In this document: positions 7,503-15,881 of the stretch, piece after piece
How positions within the stretch are numbered: position 1 is the stretch's first letter
How the letters are laid out: each line of letters starts with the position of its first letter
Assembly (NCBI GenBank): GCA_041725875.1
Contig: JBGRQB010000076.1
Location: 1 to 18,846 of the forward strand
From: JBGRQB01 sp041725875
GTDB lineage: Bacteria > Bacteroidota > Ignavibacteria > Ignavibacteriales > Melioribacteraceae
DNA length: 18,846 nt
Direction of reading: 5' to 3'
Program-made: the position numbers and the translations under genes
The notes under the pieces: model-generated
Databases searched by the model: none
Seen by the model: the letters and a program-made list of their open reading frames with translations, nothing else
What the model was told of the DNA's origin: nothing

Positions 7503-8927
7503 ATGAAAAACGCAATTTTGTTAATAGTAATTTTTTCATTATCGGTTTTAAATGCCCAAGTAAAGAAAAACACGACTGATAATCTGCTCAACAGTGAAAT
7601 GCTTAATATAATAAGTGTTACAATTGGTGGAGAGTTTTTGATAAAAGGAACTTTTCCAGCTTCCAGAACTGAAAGAGTAGATCAGTTTATAACAAGAGTT
7701 TTTAACGAAGCCAAACAAGCGTCATTACAAGCTGCCAAAGATGATAACTCGTTGCAGCAGGTAAAAAGTAAACTTGAATCTTTTGCAACAAGAGGAATTA
7801 TTCTGAAAAGCAGAAACGGTTCTGAACAAAATATTGATCTTGAAAAATTCAGACTTACTGCAGATTTTAATCTTAATCCTTACTTGAATGACGGAGATGT
7901 AATAATTTTTCCGGTAAAAGATATTAAGAAATATTTTGTAGGAATAACAGGCGCAGTAAGAAAACCGGGTGCTTATCATTTTGTTGAAGGTGATAAATTA
8001 TCTGATATATTAATTTTAGCTCGCGGAATTGATACCAGATATACAAATATTAAAAAAGCTGAAATATCACGATTAAGCTTTGACGGAAATGCCGAAGAGG
8101 TATTTAGCGTAGAACTTAATTCTGATTTTGAATTGAAAAACGGAGACAGAATCAGAGTTTTGGCTGATGAATTATCTCAAAAAGATTTCAAAGTACTTGT
8201 GTTAGGAGAAGTTAATAATCCCGGATATATTTACGTTACAAAAAACTCTACTAAGCTTGACAAAGTGCTTAAACAAGCCAGCGTTAAAGAAAGTGCTTCT
8301 TTAAGAAGATCTGAATTGATCAGAAATAATTCATCAATGGATTTACTTAGAAAAGAATCAATTGAAAAGCAATGGGGCGATAAAGCAGGCATTTCATCTG
8401 TTAATAATTACTATAAACAATTAGAATTAATGCTTTCCAGCAGAATGTCAAATATAACTCACGAAGATACAGCCTTTTTCAGAGTTGATAATCAGTTAAG
8501 ATTATTACAGGCAAGACACAATATAGATTTTGAAAATTTAACTGACGATAAAAATAATGTTATCGTAAAAGATGGCGATGTTATTTTAATTCCGGAAAAA
8601 ACTGATTTGGTTTATATATATGGTCAGGTCGGGGCATCAGGTTATTACAAATTTGATAATAGAAAATCTGTGCTTGAGTATGTAGAAATGGCCGGAGGTC
8701 TGGGCGAAGATGCCCAGGATGAAGATGATATTGTTGTGATAAAATCAAAAACATATCATTGGCAGACTTTGGATGAAAATGAAAACATCAAAATAGAACC
8801 GGGTGATCATATATGGGTTCCAAAATCACCGCCAAGAACAATTGGTTATTATGTTAAAAATTTAGGAACCGTAATTAGTGCTTTAGGTACTCTGGCGCTT
8901 ATTGCAATTCAAATCTGGATAAAGTAA
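7503..8927 (+). CDS. SLBB-repeat polysaccharide export protein (Wza-like role)
   Basis: A Sec signal peptide (about residues 1-18, LNA before Gln19) sends this protein out of the cytoplasm; there is no lipobox Cys. The mature part is built of SLBB-like repeats, each with a 'G.V..pG.y' strand and a closing 'GD.I.vP' turn. One begins near 41 and closes at LNDGDVIIFP (128-137), others begin near 145 (VGITGAVRKPGAY), 231 (VLVLGEVNNPGYI) and 370 (VYIYGQVGASGYY), with further closures at 213-219, 357-364 and 432-440. A hydrophobic helix at about 449-472 ends the protein. Wza-type proteins form the periplasmic/outer-membrane channel for capsule and exopolysaccharide; here the usual N-terminal poly-export signature (Y.lg.GD.l.i) is not evident. 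The ATG abuts the rfbB stop. The wzz-like gene next door supports an export role. Confidence 0.82.
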   Translation: MKNAILLIVIFSLSVLNAQVKKNTTDNLLNSEMLNIISVTIGGEFLIKGTFPASRTERVDQFITRVFNEAKQASLQAAKDDNSLQQVKSKLESFATRGIILKSRNGSEQNIDLEKFRLTADFNLNPYLNDGDVIIFPVKDIKKYFVGITGAVRKPGAYHFVEGDKLSDILILARGIDTRYTNIKKAEISRLSFDGNAEEVFSVELNSDFELKNGDRIRVLADELSQKDFKVLVLGEVNNPGYIYVTKNSTKLDKVLKQASVKESASLRRSELIRNNSSMDLLRKESIEKQWGDKAGISSVNNYYKQLELMLSSRMSNITHEDTAFFRVDNQLRLLQARHNIDFENLTDDKNNVIVKDGDVILIPEKTDLVYIYGQVGASGYYKFDNRKSVLEYVEMAGGLGEDAQDEDDIVVIKSKTYHWQTLDENENIKIEPGDHIWVPKSPPRTIGYYVKNLGTVISALGTLALIAIQIWIK

Positions 8928-8954
8928 TTATTGTAAAGACAAACAGGAAAAGTA

Positions 8955-10136
8955 ATGGATAAAAATACAAACATTGATTTTGCAGATTTATTAATAGTTT
9001 TCTTGAAATGGAAGAAGACAATTATATCTCTAGTTTTTATTTCAATGGTTATAGCTTATTTGGGAATATATTATTTTGTTGAAGAAAAATTTGACGCTTC
9101 TGCCATGATTATTCCTTCTGAAGAAAGTTCAGGCGGAATAGCTGGTTTAATAGGCGGCTTATCCAACCTGCCTATTGATATTCCGGGTATGACTCAATCC
9201 AGTGTTGAAGTCGGGATGTTTAATACAATAATTTCCAGTAGAACAATGAAAGATGAACTGATCGAAAAATATGATTTGTTCAAAGTTTTTAAACTCGATT
9301 CTTTAAGTTATCCTGATTATAAAAGAAAAGCCAGAGAACGACTCGGTGATGATATTACGACAGAAGAAACTGATGACGGTGCTTATATAATTAGTGTAAG
9401 AATGCCATCACCAAAACTTTCTGCTGATATTGCTAATTACGTAATAAAAAGATTGAATGACAAACTGATCGATCTTAAAGTCAGAAAATCGAAAGACAAC
9501 AGAATATTTCTTGGAGAAAGATTAGCTGAGGTTAGATTAAATTTATCACGATCTGAAGATTCACTTGCTATCTTCCAAAGAGAAAATAAATTATATGCTG
9601 CCAAGGAACAGGTTAAAACTATTCTGGAATCTTATGCGCAGTTTGAAACTGAATTGCTAACAAAAGAACTTCAACTTTCAGTTGCGGAAAAAGTTTATGG
9701 AAAAAAATCACGTAACGTAGAAGGCTTGCAAATTGAAGTTAAACAATTGAGCGAAAGACTGAATGAAATAAAGAAGGACGGAGTTAATAACAGTCCGATA
9801 GTCGGACTTGATGAACTTCCTGAAAAAGCATTAAATTATTTCAGATATTTCAGAGAGATTGAAATTAACCAGACTATGCTCAAGTTTATGCTGCCTATGT
9901 ATGAGCAGGCTCGTATAGATGAACAAAAAGATGTGCCTATTTTACAGGTGATTGATTATGCAGATGCACCTGTGAAAAAGAGTTATCCGCCAAGAACTTT
10001 ATTTACAGTGTTAATCGGAATAGGAAACTTCCTGCTGATCTTTGCCATAATTTTATTTATGGAAAATGAAAACCTGAAGAATTCTGAAAAGTTTACTTAT
10101 ATAAGGAAAAACTTATTTAAATGGACGGTAGATTAA
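8955..10136 (+). CDS. Wzz-like polysaccharide chain-length determinant / co-polymerase
   Basis: Wzz-family proteins sit in the inner membrane with a large periplasmic coiled-coil domain, oligomerise, and set the length of the Wzy-made polymer. Here a first membrane helix lies at about residues 20-41 and a second at about 347-369, flanking a periplasmic region. That region starts with the usual 'F.A.A.iiP' strand (46-54) and contains a long charged helical stretch (about 183-275) likely to form coiled coil. The second helix is preceded by DYADAPVKKSYPPRT (334-348), the proline-rich motif typical of the family. The 24-residue cytoplasmic tail has no Walker motifs or tyrosine cluster, so it is not a fused BY-kinase. 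AGGAAA at 8945-8950 serves the ATG at 8955. The stop codon overlaps the next gene's ATG by one base. Confidence 0.9.
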   Translation: MDKNTNIDFADLLIVFLKWKKTIISLVFISMVIAYLGIYYFVEEKFDASAMIIPSEESSGGIAGLIGGLSNLPIDIPGMTQSSVEVGMFNTIISSRTMKDELIEKYDLFKVFKLDSLSYPDYKRKARERLGDDITTEETDDGAYIISVRMPSPKLSADIANYVIKRLNDKLIDLKVRKSKDNRIFLGERLAEVRLNLSRSEDSLAIFQRENKLYAAKEQVKTILESYAQFETELLTKELQLSVAEKVYGKKSRNVEGLQIEVKQLSERLNEIKKDGVNNSPIVGLDELPEKALNYFRYFREIEINQTMLKFMLPMYEQARIDEQKDVPILQVIDYADAPVKKSYPPRTLFTVLIGIGNFLLIFAIILFMENENLKNSEKFTYIRKNLFKWTVD

Positions 10137-11284
10137 TGAGAAATAATTATTTGGTGTTTGGCAGTCCGCTGATAGAAAACGATGAAATTAATGAAGTTGT
10201 TGATACACTTAAAAGCGGCTGGGTTGGTACAGGTCCGAAAGTACATAGATTTGAAGAAGAATTTAAAGATTATGTAGGCGCTAAATATGCGATGGCTGTA
10301 AGCTCCTGTACTGCGGGTCTTCATCTTGCTGCAGTAGTTCTTGATCTTCAGCCCGGTGATGAAGTATTGGTTCCTTCGATGACTTTTGCCGCGTCTGCCA
10401 ATGCAATTATTCATGCTGGTGCAAAACCGGTTTTAGTGGATGTTGATAAATCTAAAATGACAATTGATCTGGAAGATGCAAGAAATAAAATTACTGAAAA
10501 AACCAGAGCTATTGTTCCTGTTCATTTTGCCGGCAGAGCCTGTGATATTAAAGGATTAAATGAACTTGCGGAAAAGTATAATCTTAAAATTATTCACGAT
10601 GCTGCTCACGCAATTGAAACTGAATATGAAGGAAAAAAAGTAGGAAGTTTTAATGATATAACCAGTTACAGTTTTTACGCTACAAAAAATTTGGTTACTG
10701 CTGAAGGCGGTATGATCACTACCGATAACGAAGAACTTGCTTCCAAAATAAAAATATATGGCCTTCACGGAATGACAAAAGATGCCTGGAAAAGATTTAG
10801 TGATGACGGATATAAACATTATCAGGTATGTTTTCCGGGGTTTAAATATAATATGACTGACATTCAGGCTGCAATGGGAATTCATCAGTTAAAAAGAATT
10901 GATGAAACTTCCAAAAGAAGAAAAGAAATTTGGGATCGTTATAATAACGAACTGAAAAATCTGCCGTTGTTTTTGCCTGACGAAGTTGAACAAAATACAA
11001 GACACGCATATCATCTGTATACTATACAACTTGATTTGGAAAATGTAAAAATAACACGCGATCAACTGATACAAGAGCTGCATAAGCAAAACATCGGAAC
11101 CGGTGTTCATTATATAGCTTTACATTTTCATCCTTACTATAAAAATCAATTTGGATATAAGGAAGGTGATTTTCCTAATGCCGAATTTATCTCGGCAAGA
11201 ACTTTGTCGTTACCATTCTCAGCAAAATTAACTGATCAAGATGTTTCAGATGTTATTGAAGCCTTGAACAATATATTAAATTAA
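10136..11284 (+). CDS. PLP-dependent nucleotide-sugar aminotransferase (DegT/DnrJ/EryC1/StrS; ArnB/PseC-like)
   Basis: These cytoplasmic enzymes transfer an amino group from glutamate to a keto nucleotide sugar. The fold markers are present: GWVGTGP (28-34), the SSCTAGLHLA phosphate-binding segment (56-65), HDAAHAIE (154-161) with Asp155 for the pyridine nitrogen, and YSFYATKNLVTAEGG (178-192) with the PLP lysine at 184. The 'YATKN...AEGG' context and a later 'FPGFKYNMTDIQAA' segment are most like ArnB/PseC-type 4-aminotransferases, so the dTDP-4-keto sugar made by the RmlB at 6492 is a plausible substrate. A WbpE-like 3-amino role is the main alternative. I chose the ATG at 10136, which overlaps the wzz-like stop as TAATG (382 residues); an in-frame ATG at 10121 would add five residues (MDGRL) without a better ribosome site. 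Confidence 0.9.
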   Translation: MRNNYLVFGSPLIENDEINEVVDTLKSGWVGTGPKVHRFEEEFKDYVGAKYAMAVSSCTAGLHLAAVVLDLQPGDEVLVPSMTFAASANAIIHAGAKPVLVDVDKSKMTIDLEDARNKITEKTRAIVPVHFAGRACDIKGLNELAEKYNLKIIHDAAHAIETEYEGKKVGSFNDITSYSFYATKNLVTAEGGMITTDNEELASKIKIYGLHGMTKDAWKRFSDDGYKHYQVCFPGFKYNMTDIQAAMGIHQLKRIDETSKRRKEIWDRYNNELKNLPLFLPDEVEQNTRHAYHLYTIQLDLENVKITRDQLIQELHKQNIGTGVHYIALHFHPYYKNQFGYKEGDFPNAEFISARTLSLPFSAKLTDQDVSDVIEALNNILN

Positions 11285-11310
11285 GAATTATTTAGGAATT
11301 AAGTTATTAA

Positions 11311-13041
11311 ATGCCGGGAATTTCAGGAAGTACTAATAGCAAACTATTTGATATAAACGAATCTGCAAAAAAACTGATTTATAATTCAACTCATTTTATT
11401 GATAATAATTTTGCAGATGAAAATATCAAAATAAATCAAGTTTACTGGGACGAAACTGAAAAGCAATATTCATTTTATTCTGACGGCAAAACTTTATGCT
11501 GGGTCGATGGTGAAATTTATACCACAAAAGATATTGCCCGTAAATTAAAATTAGAAAATTTTAACACCGGGTGCCTTTTTTGCAAAATCCTTGAACAAGA
11601 AAACTATTTAGATTTTCTTTCCGAACTGAATGGGGAATTTTCAGTTACACTATACAACACTGAAAAAAAAGAAATTACCATTGTTACCGATCGCTTTGGA
11701 ATCAAACCTGCTTTTATAAATACTCATTTTGATAAAGGTTTTTTCTGGACAAGCGATCTAAAAGGATTTTACAATTTTACTGAAAGTTTAACTATTGATA
11801 AAGAAACCGTTAACTGCTTCTTAAAGTTAGGGCATCATCTGGGAAATCGTACTTGGTTCAAAGAAGTTGAATTAATTCCTGCTTCCACTGTTGTAAAATA
11901 TAATATCAAAAATAAACAGTTTTCTTCCAGACAATATTGGTCGTGGAATAAAATTAAAAAAGAAAATATTGATTTTGAAACTGCGACTGAAGAAACCGGC
12001 AGATTATTAATTGATGCGGTTAATTCAAGAATAAAACCTGATGAAAAATATTCGGTTGCTTTAAGTGGCGGACTTGATTCCAGAGCTATTTTTTCGGCTC
12101 TTCCACGTGAAAATATGTTAAACACATTTACGTTTGGTTCAAAAAAAACACCTGATGTTGAAATTGCACGCAAAGTCTCAACACTTAAAAATGTTAATAA
12201 TATTTTTATGAATCTCAATCAATCAAATTGGTTCGAGGGAAGAATTGAATGTGTGTGGAGAACCGACGGTGCAATAAATTTATGCGATCTGCATCAATCT
12301 CCATTTATCAATGAAATTGAATCATTAGGTACCAGCAATTTTGACGGATTTATCGGAGATCTTGTTTGCGGAGGAAGCTGGTTGTCAAAAACATCATCCA
12401 CTTTAAATGAAAGTACAGCGTTTGAAAGATTTGATAAATATCATAGTATAGATGATTTTAACAATGACTTTTTTAACATAAATAATACTGATTCATACTT
12501 TATTAATACAAGAGCCAGAAGATTTACCTATTGGGGAACTAATGAAGCGGTTAAGCTGACAAAAGAGAAACGACCTTTCCTTAATAAAGAGTTAATTAAA
12601 TTTATTTATTCATTACCTGATGAATTCAGAGTAAACAATAAACTTTATAAAGCAGCTTTGTTAAATAGTTTTTATGAATATTTTACAAAAGTAGAATGGC
12701 AGAAAACTGGTTTGCCGTTAAACAGGGAAAGGAAATTTTATCATAAGGCAAAAGACAGAATAAATCTTGCTCTTTTGGGCAAATTTCATAATCAGTTTGT
12801 TAATTATTCCGATTGGAGTAAAGAAGATAAAATCCAGCAGATGATTTCCAAATTACTAAATGATAAATCTTTGTTATTAGATTATGTCTCCCCTGATGTT
12901 GCTAAACAGATAACAGATGGAAATTTTGCAAAAAAAATAGGGTTTTACGATCTGTCAAAATTTCTGACTTTTGAAATTTGGTTAAGACTCTATTTCCACG
13001 GATACAAAAATGTTAAAGAAAGTTTTGCGGAAGGGTTTTAA
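11311..13041 (+). CDS. Asparagine-synthetase-like protein with an inactive glutaminase domain
   Basis: The protein has the two-domain layout of AsnB: an N-terminal class II glutamine amidotransferase fold (about 1-195, with LNGEFSVTLY at 106-115 and DRFGIKPAF at 127-135) and a C-terminal ATP-pyrophosphatase domain with the PP-loop SGGLDSR (252-258), TFTFGS (272-277) and FDGFIGDLVCGG (344-355). In the family this domain adenylates a carboxylate and amidates it. The key oddity is the start, M-P-G-I-S-G, where the active family has M-C-G-I-x-G: the nucleophilic N-terminal Cys is Pro. An in-frame TAA directly before the ATG (11308-11310) rules out a longer N-terminus. Ammonia from glutamine is therefore unlikely. 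It may use free ammonia or another amine, as known for beta-lactam synthetase. The setting suggests modification of a uronic acid or amino sugar. Length is 576 residues. Confidence 0.87.
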   Translation: MPGISGSTNSKLFDINESAKKLIYNSTHFIDNNFADENIKINQVYWDETEKQYSFYSDGKTLCWVDGEIYTTKDIARKLKLENFNTGCLFCKILEQENYLDFLSELNGEFSVTLYNTEKKEITIVTDRFGIKPAFINTHFDKGFFWTSDLKGFYNFTESLTIDKETVNCFLKLGHHLGNRTWFKEVELIPASTVVKYNIKNKQFSSRQYWSWNKIKKENIDFETATEETGRLLIDAVNSRIKPDEKYSVALSGGLDSRAIFSALPRENMLNTFTFGSKKTPDVEIARKVSTLKNVNNIFMNLNQSNWFEGRIECVWRTDGAINLCDLHQSPFINEIESLGTSNFDGFIGDLVCGGSWLSKTSSTLNESTAFERFDKYHSIDDFNNDFFNINNTDSYFINTRARRFTYWGTNEAVKLTKEKRPFLNKELIKFIYSLPDEFRVNNKLYKAALLNSFYEYFTKVEWQKTGLPLNRERKFYHKAKDRINLALLGKFHNQFVNYSDWSKEDKIQQMISKLLNDKSLLLDYVSPDVAKQITDGNFAKKIGFYDLSKFLTFEIWLRLYFHGYKNVKESFAEGF

Positions 13042-14483
13042 TGAATCTGCGACAACAAACAGTTATAGGAATGAAATTTTCCGCTCTCATATCAGTAATG
13101 AAGGTTATTCTTCCTATAATAACTTATTCGTTTTTACTCAGATTTCTTGATGCAGATGAATTTGGTTTAGTTGCAATGGTATTTAGCTTTACCGGAATTG
13201 TAAACATTTTTCAAGACTCCGGTTTAAGTTCTGCAGTTATACATTTTCAGGATACCGGGAAAAAAGAACTATCAACTATTTTTTCATTTAATGTGTTGTT
13301 TGGAATTTTACTAGCTGTCGGTACTTTTTTCTTAGCCCCGCTGGTTGCGTCATTTTACAATGAAAATGAATTAACACACTTAATACAAATTATCACAATA
13401 AGTTTTATCTTTTTTTCAGTCAGTCAGCTTCATCTGACGCTGTTGAAAAAAAATCTTCATTTTAATGTAATTGCCCGAATTGAAGTTATCGGAAATATAT
13501 CCAACTCAACAATGGCAGTTATTTTGGCTTATCATGATTTTGGAGCATTGTCACTTGTTTATGGAAATCTGACTTACGCTATTGTAAAAACAATTCTGCT
13601 GCTTCTGAATAAACAAGAACAATTTTCAATGAAACTGGATTTTAATTTCAGAGAAATTAAAAAGTATTTTGTTTTCGGATATTACCACGTTGGAGAGAAA
13701 CTGATTAATTTCTTTAACTCAAATGTGGATCAGATTCTCATTGGAAAAATGCTGGGGAAAGCAAGTCTGGGATATTATTCAATTGCAATGCAGCTGGTAG
13801 CACAGCCGCTGCAGAAAATTAATCCAATGATTAATCAGGTAATTTTCCCGGTTTTCTCGAAAATCCAAAATGAAAATGAAAAGCTTAAAAACGCATATTA
13901 TGAAATGCTGAGATATTTGAGTTTAATTAACTTTCCATTGTTGCTGGGACTTGCAGCGGTAGCATTTCCTTTTATGGAAGTATACAGCGGCAGCGGCTGG
14001 GAACAGAGTGCAGTTATAATTCAGATATTGGCTGTGAATGCTCTGGTAGTTGTTGTAAACAATCCTGTAGGATCTTTACAGCTTGCTAAAGGAAGACCGG
14101 AACTGGGTTTTTACTGGAACCTTGCTGTTGCATTTTTAATGCCGGTCAGTATTTTCTTTGCAGCAAAATTTGATCTGGTTACTGTTGCTGTGGTAAGGTT
14201 AGGACTTTATTACATACTTTATATTTTTATGTATCTGTTTTTAATCAAACCACTAATTGGTAAAAGTCTGAAACAATATTTTATTGATAGTTTTGCTTTG
14301 CCATTTTTAGCTGCCGGATTTATGGCAGGAATAGTTTATCTGGTTATAAATGTGATTTATCTGCCGGAAGTATATGAATTAGCAACAGGTGTCATTACAG
14401 GTGTTTTTGTTTATGCAATATTAATATTTGTGTTCTATAAAAAAGATGTTTCAAGTTTGTATAAAATGTTTTTTAAAAAATAA
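13041..14483 (+). CDS. Wzx-type lipid-linked oligosaccharide flippase (PST/MOP family)
   Basis: Wzx proteins move undecaprenyl-pyrophosphate-linked repeat units from the cytoplasmic to the periplasmic face of the inner membrane. This 480-residue protein is strongly hydrophobic, with roughly 12-14 predicted membrane helices across its whole length. It opens with 'RQQTVIGMKFSALISVMKV' followed by 'RFLDADEFGLVAM' (35-47) and 'FQDSGLSSAVI' (57-67), which closely follow the N-terminal pattern of the WzxC/TuaB branch ('lg..efGlvam...f......f.d.Gls.a.i'). A second-half repeat starts with 'YHVGEKLINFFNSNVDQILIGKMLG' near residues 214-239, also typical. The ATG overlaps the previous stop by one base (TAATG at 13039-13043), so translation is probably coupled to the asparagine-synthetase-like gene. 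It lies directly upstream of the putative polymerase, as expected for a Wzx/Wzy system. Confidence 0.92.
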   Translation: MNLRQQTVIGMKFSALISVMKVILPIITYSFLLRFLDADEFGLVAMVFSFTGIVNIFQDSGLSSAVIHFQDTGKKELSTIFSFNVLFGILLAVGTFFLAPLVASFYNENELTHLIQIITISFIFFSVSQLHLTLLKKNLHFNVIARIEVIGNISNSTMAVILAYHDFGALSLVYGNLTYAIVKTILLLLNKQEQFSMKLDFNFREIKKYFVFGYYHVGEKLINFFNSNVDQILIGKMLGKASLGYYSIAMQLVAQPLQKINPMINQVIFPVFSKIQNENEKLKNAYYEMLRYLSLINFPLLLGLAAVAFPFMEVYSGSGWEQSAVIIQILAVNALVVVVNNPVGSLQLAKGRPELGFYWNLAVAFLMPVSIFFAAKFDLVTVAVVRLGLYYILYIFMYLFLIKPLIGKSLKQYFIDSFALPFLAAGFMAGIVYLVINVIYLPEVYELATGVITGVFVYAILIFVFYKKDVSSLYKMFFKK

Positions 14484-14501
14484 TTTCAGAAGATAATTAT
14501 A

Positions 14502-15881
14502 ATGAGTTTTGAACGTAAACATATAGTAATAGTATTAGTGTCATTGTTGTTTATCTGGAGTGGCGGATTTTTATTTTCTGCTGCAAAATTTTCAGAAAAC
14601 CTGATACTAATGTTTTACGGATCAGTAGTAATTATATTTCCGGTATATTTTTATACAAGAGATATAGTTCTTACCGGTGTCTCTTTAATGCTGGCAACTT
14701 CGCTGTTGTTCAGTTCTGAGTTTCATAATTCGTTAAGTATTATCATTGCTACTAATTTACCTCTTTTAATGATATTGATTTTTGCTGTTTTTTCATATCT
14801 GCTTAATGGAGGAAAATTAAATCTAAAGTTAAATTATGTACAGAAACCGGTTTTGATTTTCTTTTTATACAACTTGATTATTTATATTGCCGGACTCTCA
14901 AATGGTACGTCCTATAATTCATCAATTGAAATTATAAATATCTCGATGTACGGAGCAATTCTTTTATTGCCCGGATTTATAAAAGATGATGAAAGCTATT
15001 ATAAGCTAATCAAAATTACGATGTTTATTTTACTTTCAATTGCAATCCAATATACGGTGATTAATCTTTTTATCAGCTCAAGAAGATTTGTTACTTTTCA
15101 GGCAGACCTGCTTCCATTTGGAATAGGAATTGCCTCGGCATATTTTGTTTATAGTAAGAAAAATAAATTGTTTGGCGGAGTAATTGCTTTCCTAATTACT
15201 TTTGGACTCGTAATCACTTTAACAAGAGGATTATGGGTTGCGGCACTTGCTACAATTTCTTTGGTGGGAATGTTCTGGCTATATGAAAAAGGATATTCAG
15301 TAAAGAAAATGATTGTAATTGTTTCATTGGTAATTTTGGCCGGTATTGGTTATGTTGTTAAAAATACAGGATCACAAAATCTTAATCAGGGAAATACAGT
15401 AGAAGACAGAGCAAAAGGATTTACAAATCCTACAGAAGATCATTCACTTTTGATGAGAGTGGAACTGGGATTTTATATTGTGCAGAAAATAATTGCAAAA
15501 CCATTTACCGGACACGGGTTTGGTGATTTTGTACAATATAAATTTCTGGGAAAACGAAAAGGGAGAATTATCTATCCTGATAATTCTTATTTATACCTGA
15601 TTTGGAAAATTGGATTAATTGGATTTTTGATATATTCCTGGATGATTTACAGAATATTCAGACAAGGAATAAATATTCTTAGATTTACCAAAAATAAATT
15701 GCATAAAATTATTATTCTCGGCACTCTCGCAGGATTTTGCGGAATATTAGTTTATAGTTTAACAACTCCTTCTTTAATAGCATATAACAAATTAAATTTG
15801 CTTTATGTGATTTTGTTTACCGGAGTTGAGCTTTTCAATAAAACTGGACGAGTAAAAGAGTATGAAAAGAATCTTAACTAA
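14502..15881 (+). CDS. Wzy-type O-antigen polymerase / O-antigen-ligase-fold membrane protein
   Basis: This 459-residue protein has about 11-12 hydrophobic segments and a larger periplasmic loop between about residues 286 and 325, the layout of the Wzy_C/O-antigen ligase superfamily. Diagnostic pieces are TLTRGLWVAALA (239-250) with an Arg thought to bind the lipid-pyrophosphate, PFTGHGFGDF (334-343), and PDNSYLYLIWKIGLIGF (359-375), which correspond to the conserved 'T.sRg.w', 'P..G.G.g.f' and 'hNs.l......G..G' motifs. Polymerase (Wzy) and ligase (WaaL) share this fold. The neighbouring wzx- and wzz-like genes favour polymerase. The ATG follows the flippase stop by 18 bases with only a weak AGAAG upstream, and the 3' end overlaps the methyltransferase gene by 20 bases. 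Confidence 0.85.
   Translation: MSFERKHIVIVLVSLLFIWSGGFLFSAAKFSENLILMFYGSVVIIFPVYFYTRDIVLTGVSLMLATSLLFSSEFHNSLSIIIATNLPLLMILIFAVFSYLLNGGKLNLKLNYVQKPVLIFFLYNLIIYIAGLSNGTSYNSSIEIINISMYGAILLLPGFIKDDESYYKLIKITMFILLSIAIQYTVINLFISSRRFVTFQADLLPFGIGIASAYFVYSKKNKLFGGVIAFLITFGLVITLTRGLWVAALATISLVGMFWLYEKGYSVKKMIVIVSLVILAGIGYVVKNTGSQNLNQGNTVEDRAKGFTNPTEDHSLLMRVELGFYIVQKIIAKPFTGHGFGDFVQYKFLGKRKGRIIYPDNSYLYLIWKIGLIGFLIYSWMIYRIFRQGINILRFTKNKLHKIIILGTLAGFCGILVYSLTTPSLIAYNKLNLLYVILFTGVELFNKTGRVKEYEKNLN

Noticed and set aside
8955..10136. Wzc-type fused tyrosine autokinase
   Set aside because: The protein ends 24 residues after the second membrane helix, with no Walker A/B motifs and no tyrosine-rich tail.
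10121..10136. Upstream ATG at 10121 as the aminotransferase start
   Set aside because: It adds only five residues with no better ribosome site, whereas ATG at 10136 forms a TAATG stop-start junction like that at 13041; it cannot be fully excluded.
10133..11110. Minus-strand reading frames opposite the aminotransferase gene
   Set aside because: Fully antisense to a clear PLP aminotransferase, Phe/Ile/Ser-rich as expected from antisense of AT-rich coding sequence, with no recognisable motif.
11835..12218. 127-residue minus-strand frame inside the asparagine-synthetase-like gene
   Set aside because: Antisense to conserved PP-loop coding sequence, no ribosome site and no domain; treated as a shadow.
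11311..13041. Calling this gene a true glutamine-dependent asparagine synthetase (asnB)
   Set aside because: The essential N-terminal Cys is absent and the genomic setting is polysaccharide synthesis, so a housekeeping AsnB label would be misleading.
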